DNA of 50,519 bases, taken from the NCBI GenBank assembly GCA_019931245.1, contig JAINDL010000053.1, positions 1-50,519 on the forward strand, in the 5' to 3' direction. Shown here piece by piece: positions 31,708-39,909 of the stretch. Position 1 is the first letter of the stretch, and each line of letters opens with the position of its first letter. The notes beneath the pieces are model-generated. The model searched no databases. It had not been told where the DNA came from and saw only the letters and a program-made list of their open reading frames with translations. Made by a program: the position numbers and the translations under genes. The stretch comes from Bryobacteraceae bacterium CoA2 C42. Its GTDB lineage: Bacteria; Acidobacteriota; Terriglobia; Bryobacterales; Bryobacteraceae.

Positions 31708-34647
31708 TCAGAACGAGAAGCGGAGTTGGAGTTCGATGAGGCGGTTGGCCGCGGCGCCGCCTCCCCCACCGCCGGGGCCGCCACCGCCACCGCCGGGCCG
31801 GGGGCCGAAGCCGCCGCCGAGCTGCGTGGAGATGCCGAACAGGGGCGAGGAGAGGTTGCCGGTGGGTTGCGCCGGGTTGACGTGATTGAGCAGGTTGCGG
31901 GCCTGAACGGAGACAGTAAGGTTGTAGCGTTTGCCGGTGGAGGCGCCGCCGAACATGCCGCCCGGGCCGCCGCGGCCGCCACCGCCGGGACCACCCCGGC
32001 CGCCGCCCATCACCATGCCGGGCGGTGGGCCGCCGCCCCCCGGACCGCGACCGCCACCCATGCCCGGGGGCATGCCGCCGTCGTTGATGCCGGACTCGCC
32101 CGTCTTGCCGAAGCCGAAGGTGCGGCTGGCGCGGAGGTTGATGGTAAACGAGCCGGGGCCGCGGCCGTAGTTGCGCGGGATGATGACGTCACCGGGGCCG
32201 GGCGTGGTGAGGAAGTTGCCGAAGGAGGTGCGGACGACGCCGGGGCCGGTGGCGCCGTTGGCGAACGCCGGACGGTCGTTGAACTGGGTGTCGAGGTTGT
32301 TGTCGCGGCCGGTGGTGATGTTAAACGGCGCGCCGGTGGAGGCGATGATGAAGGGGTTGAAGGAGACGCCCCACTTGGCGGCGGCGCTGCCGCCGAGGAT
32401 GAAGCGGTGGCGGACGTCGAAGGCCGAGTAGCTGTATTCGTTGCGGAGGTTGTAGTTATCGGCCGGGAAGGAGCCGGTGCCGTCGGCGTCGCTGCGGGCG
32501 CGGCCGAGCAGGTAGACGCCGAAGAGGCTGACGCGGGAGCTGAAGCGGGTGTTGAAGTTGGTGATGAGCTGATTCTGCCGGGCGAAGCCGGTGGACTCGT
32601 ATTGGAAGAGATTGCCGACGGGGCCGTAGGGGAAGACGCCGTTGAGCGGGGCGTTAATGTTGCGGGTGCGCAGGGTGTGGACGCCACGGCTGAAGACATA
32701 GTTGACGGCGACGGTGGTATTGCGGGGGAGTTGGCGGTCGATGCCGATGGAGGTTTGGATCTGGTAGGGGGTGCGGATATCGCCGTAGAGGCTGCGGATG
32801 GTCTGTTGGGTCTGGAAGCGGCCGAGGGTGCTGAGAGAGGGAATGGTGGGGAAGAAGTCCGGATTCTGGACGATATAGTTGACCTGGTTCGATCCGTTGA
32901 AGCGGAGGGCCTGCAGGCTGAGGTTTTCGCTCAGGCGATCGTAGAAAATACCGGCGCCGACGCGGAGGACGGACTTGGCGGCCTTGTTGGCGCCGCCGTC
33001 GACGCCCCAGGTGAGGCCGATGCGGGGGGCGAGGTTGTTGTGGTTGGAGATGTTGGTCTGGTCTTCCCAGCGGAGGCCGGCCGAGAAGGTGAGGTTGGGC
33101 CGGATGCGCCAATCGTCGGTGAGGAACAGGCCGATGTCGGTTTGGCGGATGGCGGCGAGCGGGTTGCCGCCGTTGATGGAGAACTGGGTGGCGCCGCCGC
33201 CGCGGGCGCGGATTTCGGCCGGGGAGAGGCCCTGCTGCTGGTAGAGCAGGGTGCGGCGGTAGCGTTCGAGCGAGGTGATCTGCTCGCCGTTGACGAAGCC
33301 GCCGGCGAAGGTGAAGGTGCCGCCGAAGTTGCTGGGCGAGGTGTCGTTATTGGAGCCGGCGCGGAGGCGGCCACCCCACTTGATGCTGTGGCGGCCTTTG
33401 ATGAGCGTAGAGATGTTTTGGAGTTCGGCTCGTTTGGTGATCTGGCTCGAGTTGCCGACCTGGACGCCGCCACCGGAGAAGGATTCGAGGACTTCGAGGG
33501 CGGCCACGGAGTTGTCGCCCAGCTGGCGGGTGTTGGAGTGGTTGTACTGGAAGCGGGTCTCGTTGATCATCGAACTGCTAAGGATGGCGGTTTCGGTGAG
33601 TTGGAGAGTGTGGTCGGTGTCGTTGGTGGAGAAGGCGCGGGTGGGCAGGGTGAACTGGCCGACACCCTGGTTTTTGTTGGTGATGGGGGAGAAGTTGTAG
33701 CGGGCGACCAGGGTGTTTTTGTCGTTGAGGGCGTAGTCGACGCGGCTGCCGATGTTATAGCGGGTCTGCGGGGTGACGACGCCCTGCTGGAGGCGGAAGG
33801 GCTCAAGGGCGGCGTCGAGCAGGGTGGCGTTGATGACGGCGTTTTCGTCGACGTTGCGGGATTCGACGTCAAGGCCGAAGGAGGATTTTTTGTTGATGGG
33901 CCCGCTGATGCGGCCGCCGAAGAGGCGGGACTGGTAGGGCGGCTTGTTGTTCGAGAAGGGGTTGCGGGAGTTGAGGCTTTCGTCGGAGAAGTTGAAGAAG
34001 GCGTCGCCGCGGAACTTGTCGGTGCCGGGTTTGGTGAGGATTTCGATGCGGCCGAAGCCGATGCGATCGAACTCGGCGGAGTAGGGGTTCTGGTTGATGC
34101 GGATTTCGCGGATGGAGGATTTCGGAGGGATGCGGCCGCCGGTGAAGCCGTCGATGAAGATCTGGCCGCCGTTGGGTCCGGCGCCGGGGCCGGCGAGGGC
34201 CTGGAGCTCCTGGGCGAGCTGGTCGGGGTCGTCGGAGAGGCTTTTGAGTTCGGCTTCGCGGAGGACGAGGGCGCCAGCGTTCTGCTGGGCGTCGGTGGTG
34301 ACGGCGTTCTGCTCCTCTTCGACCTTGAGGGTCTGGGCGTCCTTGGCGAGGAGGAGGCGGACGTCGAAGGAGGAGGGTCCGGAGACGGGGAGACCTTCGG
34401 CGGCGTAGACCGCGAAGCCGGGCTTTTGAACGCGGAGGGTGTAGGCGCCGGGCTGGACGTTTTTGAACTCGTAGACGCCCTCTTCGTTGGTGGACTGCCG
34501 CAGTTCGCGAGAGCCGGCTTTGCGGAGGGTGACAACGGCGCCGGGAACAACGGCGTCCGAGGGGTCGGTGACGCGGCCTTTTATGGTGGAGATCTGGGCG
34601 GCGAGCGCCGAAAGGAAGAGTAGAGACACGAAGAGCAGACGAGTCAT
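31708..34647 (-). CDS. Oar-like TonB-dependent receptor with Gly-rich loops
   Basis: 979 residues, signal peptide LLFVSLLFLSALAAQ. The regulatory domain (IKGRVTDPSDAVVPGAVVTLR, VYEFKNVQPGAYTLRV) is followed by a plug with FIDGFTGGRIPP and SIREIRINQNPYSAEFDRIGFG and a barrel ending in LQLRFSF. Near the C-terminus are two low-complexity inserts of Gly/Pro/Met/Arg (for example GGGRGGPGGGGRGG) on either side of KRYNLTVSVQARNLLNHVNPAQ, so they sit in or near extracellular loops. Similar tracts occur in the DUF5666 protein encoded 33 nt upstream on the same strand, so the two are probably co-expressed partners. GAGG lies 6-7 nt before the ATG. Confidence 0.9.
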   Translation of the reverse strand: MTRLLFVSLLFLSALAAQISTIKGRVTDPSDAVVPGAVVTLRKAGSRELRQSTNEEGVYEFKNVQPGAYTLRVQKPGFAVYAAEGLPVSGPSSFDVRLLLAKDAQTLKVEEEQNAVTTDAQQNAGALVLREAELKSLSDDPDQLAQELQALAGPGAGPNGGQIFIDGFTGGRIPPKSSIREIRINQNPYSAEFDRIGFGRIEILTKPGTDKFRGDAFFNFSDESLNSRNPFSNNKPPYQSRLFGGRISGPINKKSSFGLDVESRNVDENAVINATLLDAALEPFRLQQGVVTPQTRYNIGSRVDYALNDKNTLVARYNFSPITNKNQGVGQFTLPTRAFSTNDTDHTLQLTETAILSSSMINETRFQYNHSNTRQLGDNSVAALEVLESFSGGGVQVGNSSQITKRAELQNISTLIKGRHSIKWGGRLRAGSNNDTSPSNFGGTFTFAGGFVNGEQITSLERYRRTLLYQQQGLSPAEIRARGGGATQFSINGGNPLAAIRQTDIGLFLTDDWRIRPNLTFSAGLRWEDQTNISNHNNLAPRIGLTWGVDGGANKAAKSVLRVGAGIFYDRLSENLSLQALRFNGSNQVNYIVQNPDFFPTIPSLSTLGRFQTQQTIRSLYGDIRTPYQIQTSIGIDRQLPRNTTVAVNYVFSRGVHTLRTRNINAPLNGVFPYGPVGNLFQYESTGFARQNQLITNFNTRFSSRVSLFGVYLLGRARSDADGTGSFPADNYNLRNEYSYSAFDVRHRFILGGSAAAKWGVSFNPFIIASTGAPFNITTGRDNNLDTQFNDRPAFANGATGPGVVRTSFGNFLTTPGPGDVIIPRNYGRGPGSFTINLRASRTFGFGKTGESGINDGGMPPGMGGGRGPGGGGPPPGMVMGGGRGGPGGGGRGGPGGMFGGASTGKRYNLTVSVQARNLLNHVNPAQPTGNLSSPLFGISTQLGGGFGPRPGGGGGGPGGGGGGAAANRLIELQLRFSF

Positions 34648-34680
34648 GAAGAGGTCCTCGGGGGTGGTTTCGTTTCGGGG

Positions 34681-35853
34681 CTACTGGATGCCGGGCATGC
34701 CCATGATGGCGTCGAGGCCACCCATGCCGCCGCCCATGCCGCGCATGCCGCCGCCCATGCCGCCGGCGGCGTTGGCCTGGGCCTGCATGGTGAGCATGTT
34801 GAGGATGCGTTCGGCGCCGCCGACGACGGTGATGGCGACGAGTTGGTCGGGCTTGGGGGTGGGGGTGCTGGCGATCATGAGGGTGTCGCCGACGGCGAGA
34901 TCGGCAAAGGAGGAGGCCGGGAGGCGTTCGATCATCTGCGAGGGATCAAAGCCGCCGGGGCGCATGCCGCCCATGCCGGGTCCGCGGCCGGGGCCACCAC
35001 CGGGGGGAGGACCGCCAGGGCCGCCGCCGGGAGGAGGGCCACCCGCGCCGGGGCCGCCCATGCCTGGCGGACGGCCCATGCCCATACCCATGCCACCCAT
35101 GTTGGGCAGCTTTTTCAGCGTGGTTTCCGCGGAGAGTTGGATGAAGACCGGCTTTTCGGTCTGCCAGTCCTTGATGGTGATCGTTTTGGTTTCGGCGTTG
35201 ATGGCGGTGATGACGCCGGCGGCGGATTTGAAGGTGCCGTAGATGACGCGTTCGGCATCGACGGTAGCGCCGTCTTCGCTCTTGACGCCCATAGCGCGGA
35301 GCTGGTCCCCCTTCTTGATCTCGGCGAGGCTGCTGGGCTGGGCGCTGGCGAACTTCACCGAGTCTTTGGCGTAACGCTTGATTTCTGTTTTGGGAGTAAC
35401 GGTGACCTTAACGGGCTTCGGGCCCTCCGGTCCGCGAACCATGACCGTGAGCTGATTGGCGCCGGCGTCGACTTTGTCGACGAGTCCGGAGATACCTCGT
35501 TTGGTCCATTCCGCGGTTTGGGCCTGGTTCTTTTGCGCGATTTCGCGCGAGCTCATGAGGATGATGCTATCGGCGGCAAAGGCAGCGCCATTGAGCGCGC
35601 CGCGGAGCAGGACGCGATCACCCGACGCGAGGTCGTCGATGGAGACGGTTTGCGCTTCGCTGAGGTCTTTAGCGCCGGGCGCGACTTTGCGGACGGTGGC
35701 GTTTGCGTTGAGGGCGACGGCAAGGGTCTGGCCCTGGTCGGTCTTGACCTGCAGGGTCGGCAGGGCGGACTCTACGGTCCCGAGGACGCGGGCCTGTTGC
35801 GCGAAGGCGCTTACAGCAACTAAGAGGAGAAAAAGGAAACGGGGTAAAAGCAT
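34681..35853 (-). CDS. Secreted DUF5666-type protein with Gly/Pro/Met-rich tracts
   Basis: 390 residues with signal peptide RFLFLLLVAVSAFAQQ. Three small OB-like/DUF5666 repeats can be read: RVLGTVESALPTLQVKTDQG, ISGLVDKVDAGANQLTVMVRG and AAGVITAINAETKTITIKD, each ending near a GDxLxxxG pattern (LASGDRVLLRGAL, IKKGDQLRAMG, LAVGDTLMIAS). A Gly/Pro/Met-rich linker (NMGGMGMGMGRPPGMGG) separates the last two, and a second Met/Gly tail ends the protein. AAGGAAG is the ribosome site. DUF5666 domains occur in secreted proteins of unknown function. The shared tracts with the adjacent receptor suggest contact or co-adaptation, for instance copper or other metal binding through the methionines. Confidence 0.75.
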   Translation of the reverse strand: MLLPRFLFLLLVAVSAFAQQARVLGTVESALPTLQVKTDQGQTLAVALNANATVRKVAPGAKDLSEAQTVSIDDLASGDRVLLRGALNGAAFAADSIILMSSREIAQKNQAQTAEWTKRGISGLVDKVDAGANQLTVMVRGPEGPKPVKVTVTPKTEIKRYAKDSVKFASAQPSSLAEIKKGDQLRAMGVKSEDGATVDAERVIYGTFKSAAGVITAINAETKTITIKDWQTEKPVFIQLSAETTLKKLPNMGGMGMGMGRPPGMGGPGAGGPPPGGGPGGPPPGGGPGRGPGMGGMRPGGFDPSQMIERLPASSFADLAVGDTLMIASTPTPKPDQLVAITVVGGAERILNMLTMQAQANAAGGMGGGMRGMGGGMGGLDAIMGMPGIQ

Positions 35854-35921
35854 CAGACTTCCTTACTTAGGATGACGATGCTGCCTCGTCCTGTCAGTTT
35901 AAGTTTTGTTAAACCGGCAAA

Positions 35922-36404
35922 TTACTTGATTTCGTTGCTCGATGCGGTGGCTGCTTCCGGGCCCCAGTTTTCGCGGATCACCATGCTCTGGTCCGAGAAG
36001 AAGCTACGGCGGCCGGTACCGTTGTAAGATTCCGGGGTAACGGTCAGCGTGTAGCCGCCCGGGGTGCCCTGCATCTGGAAGTTGAAGCCGCCTTTGCGGC
36101 CGGTGGCGAGATCGCCGGGGATGAGGTCGGCGGCGGCGGCGCTGGGCTGGCCGCTGGCGGGCGGGCCGAGTTCCTGCAGCGTGACGGCGTAGCGGCCGAA
36201 CTGGCTCTGATACTGGGCCTGCGTCGTGTGAATGGTGCCGATCATGCGGGTGGCCGCCGTTTCGTTCGCCAGCATTTTCGACTGGTTGTACTTCGGCACG
36301 GCGATCGCCAGAATGACGAAGATGATGGCGACGACGATCATCAATTCCATCAGGGTGAAGCCACGGCGGGTGATCCGGCGGTTAGAAGCGGCAGGGTTTG
36401 ACAT
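35922..36404 (-). CDS. Type IV pilin / pseudopilin
   Basis: 160 residues. A short basic leader ends in RRITRRGFTLMELMIVVAIIF, the type III prepilin-peptidase site (cleavage after Gly of RRG, Phe at +1, Glu at +5). The hydrophobic N-terminal helix is followed by a small globular head with two YxxxxF/RY-type stretches (QYQSQFGRYAVTLQELGPP, GGFNFQMQGTPGGYTLTV). ATG 36404 has GAGG 4-5 nt upstream and a GATAAT -10-like hexamer further out. No other pilus or secretion genes are nearby, so it would use assembly machinery encoded elsewhere. Acidobacteria often have such orphan pseudopilins. Confidence 0.85.
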   Translation of the reverse strand: MSNPAASNRRITRRGFTLMELMIVVAIIFVILAIAVPKYNQSKMLANETAATRMIGTIHTTQAQYQSQFGRYAVTLQELGPPASGQPSAAAADLIPGDLATGRKGGFNFQMQGTPGGYTLTVTPESYNGTGRRSFFSDQSMVIRENWGPEAATASSNEIK

Positions 36405-36510
36405 ACGACCTCATTATCGTATGACGGCACAGGGGGCTGTAGCGTGGAGGCATTTCACCACATTTCTCTCAATCGCCGAAGCCGCTGTGTCATCCTGAAA
36501 GGAAGACTTT

Positions 36511-37761
36511 GTGCTTTCTTTCCGTCAAAAACTCTTCACCGCCATCGGCCTGGCTGCCAGTTCGCTCCGGGCGCACAAGCTGCGTACGTTTCTGACGCTG
36601 TTAGGGATCATCATCGGCGTTACGAGCGTGGTGCTGGTGGGCGCCGCCATTGAGGGGCTGGGCAACTATGCCGAGGTAACGACCTCAAAAGCGTTCGGCA
36701 GCGAGACCTACCTGATTGCGCAGATTGCCAACGTCGGCCGGCTGACGCGCAAGGAGCGGGCCGAAAAACTACGGGTGAACAAGCAGATCCGCGGCGATGA
36801 TCTCGACTACCTGCGGCTGACGACGGGCAACCAGATCCTCTACGCACCTTACCGCACGCGGGTCGAAGACATCAAGCGCGCCGAGACAACCTACGAAGGC
36901 GCCGCGATTCTGGGTACGGCGGCGGTGCTACCGAGCATCCGGGACGTCGTCCTCACGGATGGCCGCTTCTTTACCGATCAGGAGGAGCGCACGCGGCAGT
37001 TCGTTTGCGTCATCGGCGACGAGGTGCGCGAGAAGCTGTTTCCCGGCGTTTCGCCGATTGGCGGCAAGATCACGGTACGCGGCTACGAGTTCACGGTGCT
37101 GGGCGTGCAGGAGAAGCTAGGCAACGCGGGCGGCCGCGCGCAGGACAACTCGGTTTACATTCCTTCGCCGGTATTTACGCGCATTATCGGCCCGGCCACC
37201 AACATTACGATCTTCGCCAAGCCCCGGCCCGAGACGGGTTTGACGCTCGACGAGAGCCTGGACATTACGCGCATGGCGCTGCGGACGCGTTTCCGGACGC
37301 GGCCGGGCCAGGCGGACAACTTCGACTTCCTGACGCCGGATTCGATCCGGGCGTTCATTGACCAGGTGCTGGGTTTGATCAAAGTGGTGGTGGTGCCGGT
37401 GACGATGATTTCGCTGGTCGTAGGCGGGATCGTGATCATGAACATCATGCTCGTGAGCGTGACGGAGCGGACGCGGGAGATTGGCGTACGCAAATCGCTC
37501 GGGGCGCGCAAGAGCGATATTCTGCTGCAGTTTCTGGTGGAGTCCCTGATGATGTCGCTGGTAGGCGGGCTGGTGGGACTAGGGTTGGCTTATGTGCTGG
37601 CCGAGGGATTATCCGTTGCCTTCAACGCGCCGCTTGAGATTACGGGCGCCTATATCTTCCTCGCGATCTTCGTATCGAGCGCGGTGGGGGTGATCTCGGG
37701 ATGGTATCCGGCGGCGAAGGCGGCGAGCCTCGATCCGGTGGAAGCGTTGCGGGCGGATTAG
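36511..37761 (+). CDS. MacB-like ABC transporter permease
   Basis: 416 residues, GTG start at 36511 with AAAGGAAG 7-8 nt before it. The first membrane segment is RTFLTLLGIIIGVTSVVLV, followed by a large periplasmic MacB_PCD domain and the C-terminal FtsX domain with three more helices. The cytoplasmic coupling motif VSVTERTREIGVRKSLGAR is strong. No ATPase gene adjoins, so the NBD is provided elsewhere. The next gene encodes a paralogue. MacB-type proteins are mechanotransducers that drive export of peptides, toxins or lipoproteins rather than moving substrate across the inner membrane. The likely partner, an outer-membrane channel or adaptor, is not in the window. Confidence 0.88.
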   Translation: MLSFRQKLFTAIGLAASSLRAHKLRTFLTLLGIIIGVTSVVLVGAAIEGLGNYAEVTTSKAFGSETYLIAQIANVGRLTRKERAEKLRVNKQIRGDDLDYLRLTTGNQILYAPYRTRVEDIKRAETTYEGAAILGTAAVLPSIRDVVLTDGRFFTDQEERTRQFVCVIGDEVREKLFPGVSPIGGKITVRGYEFTVLGVQEKLGNAGGRAQDNSVYIPSPVFTRIIGPATNITIFAKPRPETGLTLDESLDITRMALRTRFRTRPGQADNFDFLTPDSIRAFIDQVLGLIKVVVVPVTMISLVVGGIVIMNIMLVSVTERTREIGVRKSLGARKSDILLQFLVESLMMSLVGGLVGLGLAYVLAEGLSVAFNAPLEITGAYIFLAIFVSSAVGVISGWYPAAKAASLDPVEALRAD

Positions 37762-37770
37762 GGAGAGCGG

Positions 37771-39030
37771 ATGACCGTGGGAACGATATCGCTGACGGAG
37801 ACGATCGGGGTGGCGCTCGATGCGGTGTGGACGAACCGCTTCCGTTCTCTGCTGACGATTCTGGGCATTGTGATCGGCATCACGACGGTGGTGACTGTGT
37901 CGAGTCTGCTGACGGGCCTGCAGCAGGGCATCACGACGTTTTTCGCCGAGTTTGGGCCGGATAACGTCTTTGTGGGCCGCTACTCGGGCGACCCGAACGG
38001 GGAGCCGCGCGTCAAGGAGTTGCGGCGGCGGCCGGTGGGCCCCGAGTACGCGGCGCTGATCAAGCGGCTGGTGCCGTCGGTGCAGGAGACGAGCGTGACG
38101 ATGTTTTTGCCGGGCATCATCGGGCGAAACCCGATTACCGCCAAGGTGCCGGGCTTTGAGTCGGACCAGGTGAGCATGCAGGGGGCCTCGGCCACGGTGT
38201 TCACGACGAACCCGCGGAACTTCATTGCCGGGCGGCCGTTTACGCCGGAAGAGGAGCAGCGGGCGGCGCGGGTATGCATTATTGGCCCGAAACTGGGGCA
38301 GGCCCTGTTTCCGACGGGCGAGGCGCTGGGACAGACGATCACGGTGGCCGGGCAGGAGTATGTCGTCGTCGGGGTGACCGAGGAGGCCAAGGGTGGCTTT
38401 TTCGGCGAGAACCCGCTGGACCGGCAGGTGACGATTCCGCTCTCGGTGGCGCGGCTACGCTACCCGGGCATTGACCGCTTCAGTATTACGGCCAAGGCCT
38501 ACCCGGGCCGGCGCGATGATGCTTATGAGGAGATCCGCGGGGTGCTGCGGCGGTTCCGGAAGACGCCGGCAGGTGCCGACGATGATTTCTCGATCACGAC
38601 GGCCGATCAGATCATCGCGCAGTTCAACTCGATCAACGGCCTTATCATTCTGGTTTCGACGGCGCTCTCCGGTCTTGGTCTGCTGGTGGGCGGCATCGGG
38701 GTGATGAACATCATGCTCGTGAGCGTGACGGAGCGGACCAAGGAGATCGGGACACGGAAGGCGCTGGGGGCGCGGCGGAGCGACATCGTGATTCAGTTTC
38801 TGACCGAGGCGGTGACGTTGACGGGCCTCGGTGGATTGCTGGGCATCGTGATTTCGATTCTGGTGACCTTGCTGGTTGGTGCGCTGGTTCCTTCGTTGCC
38901 GAGCGTGGTGCCGCCGTGGGCGGTGGCGGTTGGCTTTGGCGTGAGCGTGGGCATCGGGCTGTTCTTCGGAGTTTGGCCGGCGTTCAAGGCGGCGCGGCTG
39001 GACCCGGTGGAGGCGCTGCGCTACGAGTAG
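37771..39030 (+). CDS. MacB-like ABC transporter permease
   Basis: 419 residues, 9 nt after the first permease, with GGGAGAG before the ATG. It has the same plan: RFRSLLTILGIVIGITTVVTV, a periplasmic domain, and a C-terminal FtsX domain with VSVTERTKEIGTRKALGAR. A stretch of 35 nt around this coupling motif is identical in the two genes (about 37439-37473 and 38704-38738), pointing to duplication or gene conversion. The two products probably form a heterodimer. The ATPase is missing from this locus. Confidence 0.88.
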   Translation: MTVGTISLTETIGVALDAVWTNRFRSLLTILGIVIGITTVVTVSSLLTGLQQGITTFFAEFGPDNVFVGRYSGDPNGEPRVKELRRRPVGPEYAALIKRLVPSVQETSVTMFLPGIIGRNPITAKVPGFESDQVSMQGASATVFTTNPRNFIAGRPFTPEEEQRAARVCIIGPKLGQALFPTGEALGQTITVAGQEYVVVGVTEEAKGGFFGENPLDRQVTIPLSVARLRYPGIDRFSITAKAYPGRRDDAYEEIRGVLRRFRKTPAGADDDFSITTADQIIAQFNSINGLIILVSTALSGLGLLVGGIGVMNIMLVSVTERTKEIGTRKALGARRSDIVIQFLTEAVTLTGLGGLLGIVISILVTLLVGALVPSLPSVVPPWAVAVGFGVSVGIGLFFGVWPAFKAARLDPVEALRYE

Positions 39031-39069
39031 GCGGGGAGGCGGGCAAACACCGGGCGGCTGAATTACTGC

Positions 39070-39075
39070 GACAAT
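39070..39075 (+). promoter_or_regulatory. -10 box of a leaderless promoter
   Basis: GACAAT lies 6 nt before the AAA ATPase ATG at 39082, with no Shine-Dalgarno sequence. Confidence 0.4.
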
Positions 39076-39081
39076 GGCGGG

Positions 39082-39909
39082 ATGGTCGCTGAAATCGAAG
39101 GCGTGCGCCTGCACCTGGCGCATCCGGACGAATTGAATGGTGAGTGGGTCGGTCAGCCGGAGGTGCTGCGTCAACTGCTAGCCGCCTGGCTCGTGATTAA
39201 TGAGCGGGACCTACCGATGAACCCGCGGCTGGTGGGCAAGCCCGGGGTGGGCAAAACGACGCTTGCCTACGCGGCGGCCAAGCGCTTGGGGCGTGAGGTG
39301 TACATCATGCAGGCGACCTCGGATACGCGACCAGAGGACCTACTGGTGACCCCGGTGATCGAGGGCGAAGGGAAGCTACGGTATGTGGCTTCGGGCCTGG
39401 TGACGGCGATGATCCGGGGCGGCATCTGCATTCTTGATGAGGGCAACCGGATGAGCGAAAAGTCGTGGGCCTCGCTTGCGCCGTTGCTCGATAACCGGCG
39501 GTATGTGGAGTCGGTGATCGCCGGCATCAAGATCAAAGCCCATCCACTATTCCGCATGGTTTCGACGATGAACGATGACAGTTCGACTTTCGATTTGCCC
39601 GAATACATTCATTCGCGGCTGCAGCCGCAGATCCTGATTGACTTCCCGAACTTTGACGAGGAGCTGGCAATTCTGCGGGAAAATCTGCCGTTTGCCGAGG
39701 ACGGGATTCTCGAGTACGTCACCGAATTCCTGCAGCACGCGCACGCCGCCGACGAACGCTACTCGGCGCGCGATGGCATCAACATCGCCCGGTACACGAG
39801 TAAGCTGCGGCACATGGCCAAGGACGGCGCGATGGCCGGTGATGCCATGCGCACGGCGATTCTTGAAACGCTCGGCGAAGAGGCCCTGCGGTATGTTCCC
39901 CGCAGCTGA
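39082..39909 (+). CDS. MoxR-like AAA+ ATPase
   Basis: 275 residues. Walker A G52-K-P-G-V-G-K-T59, Walker B ICILDEGNR near residue 116, sensor region FRMVSTMND, and Arg-containing DLPEYIHSRLQPQILIDFP, followed by a helical lid. The layout is that of the MoxR branch of AAA+ proteins, which work with VWA or other partners to remodel substrate proteins or insert cofactors. The following gene overlaps its 3' end by 17 nt, so the two are translationally coupled. The partner here is not a recognised VWA protein but a large uncharacterised one. Start from the leaderless-type ATG at 39082. Confidence 0.85.
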   Translation: MVAEIEGVRLHLAHPDELNGEWVGQPEVLRQLLAAWLVINERDLPMNPRLVGKPGVGKTTLAYAAAKRLGREVYIMQATSDTRPEDLLVTPVIEGEGKLRYVASGLVTAMIRGGICILDEGNRMSEKSWASLAPLLDNRRYVESVIAGIKIKAHPLFRMVSTMNDDSSTFDLPEYIHSRLQPQILIDFPNFDEELAILRENLPFAEDGILEYVTEFLQHAHAADERYSARDGINIARYTSKLRHMAKDGAMAGDAMRTAILETLGEEALRYVPRS

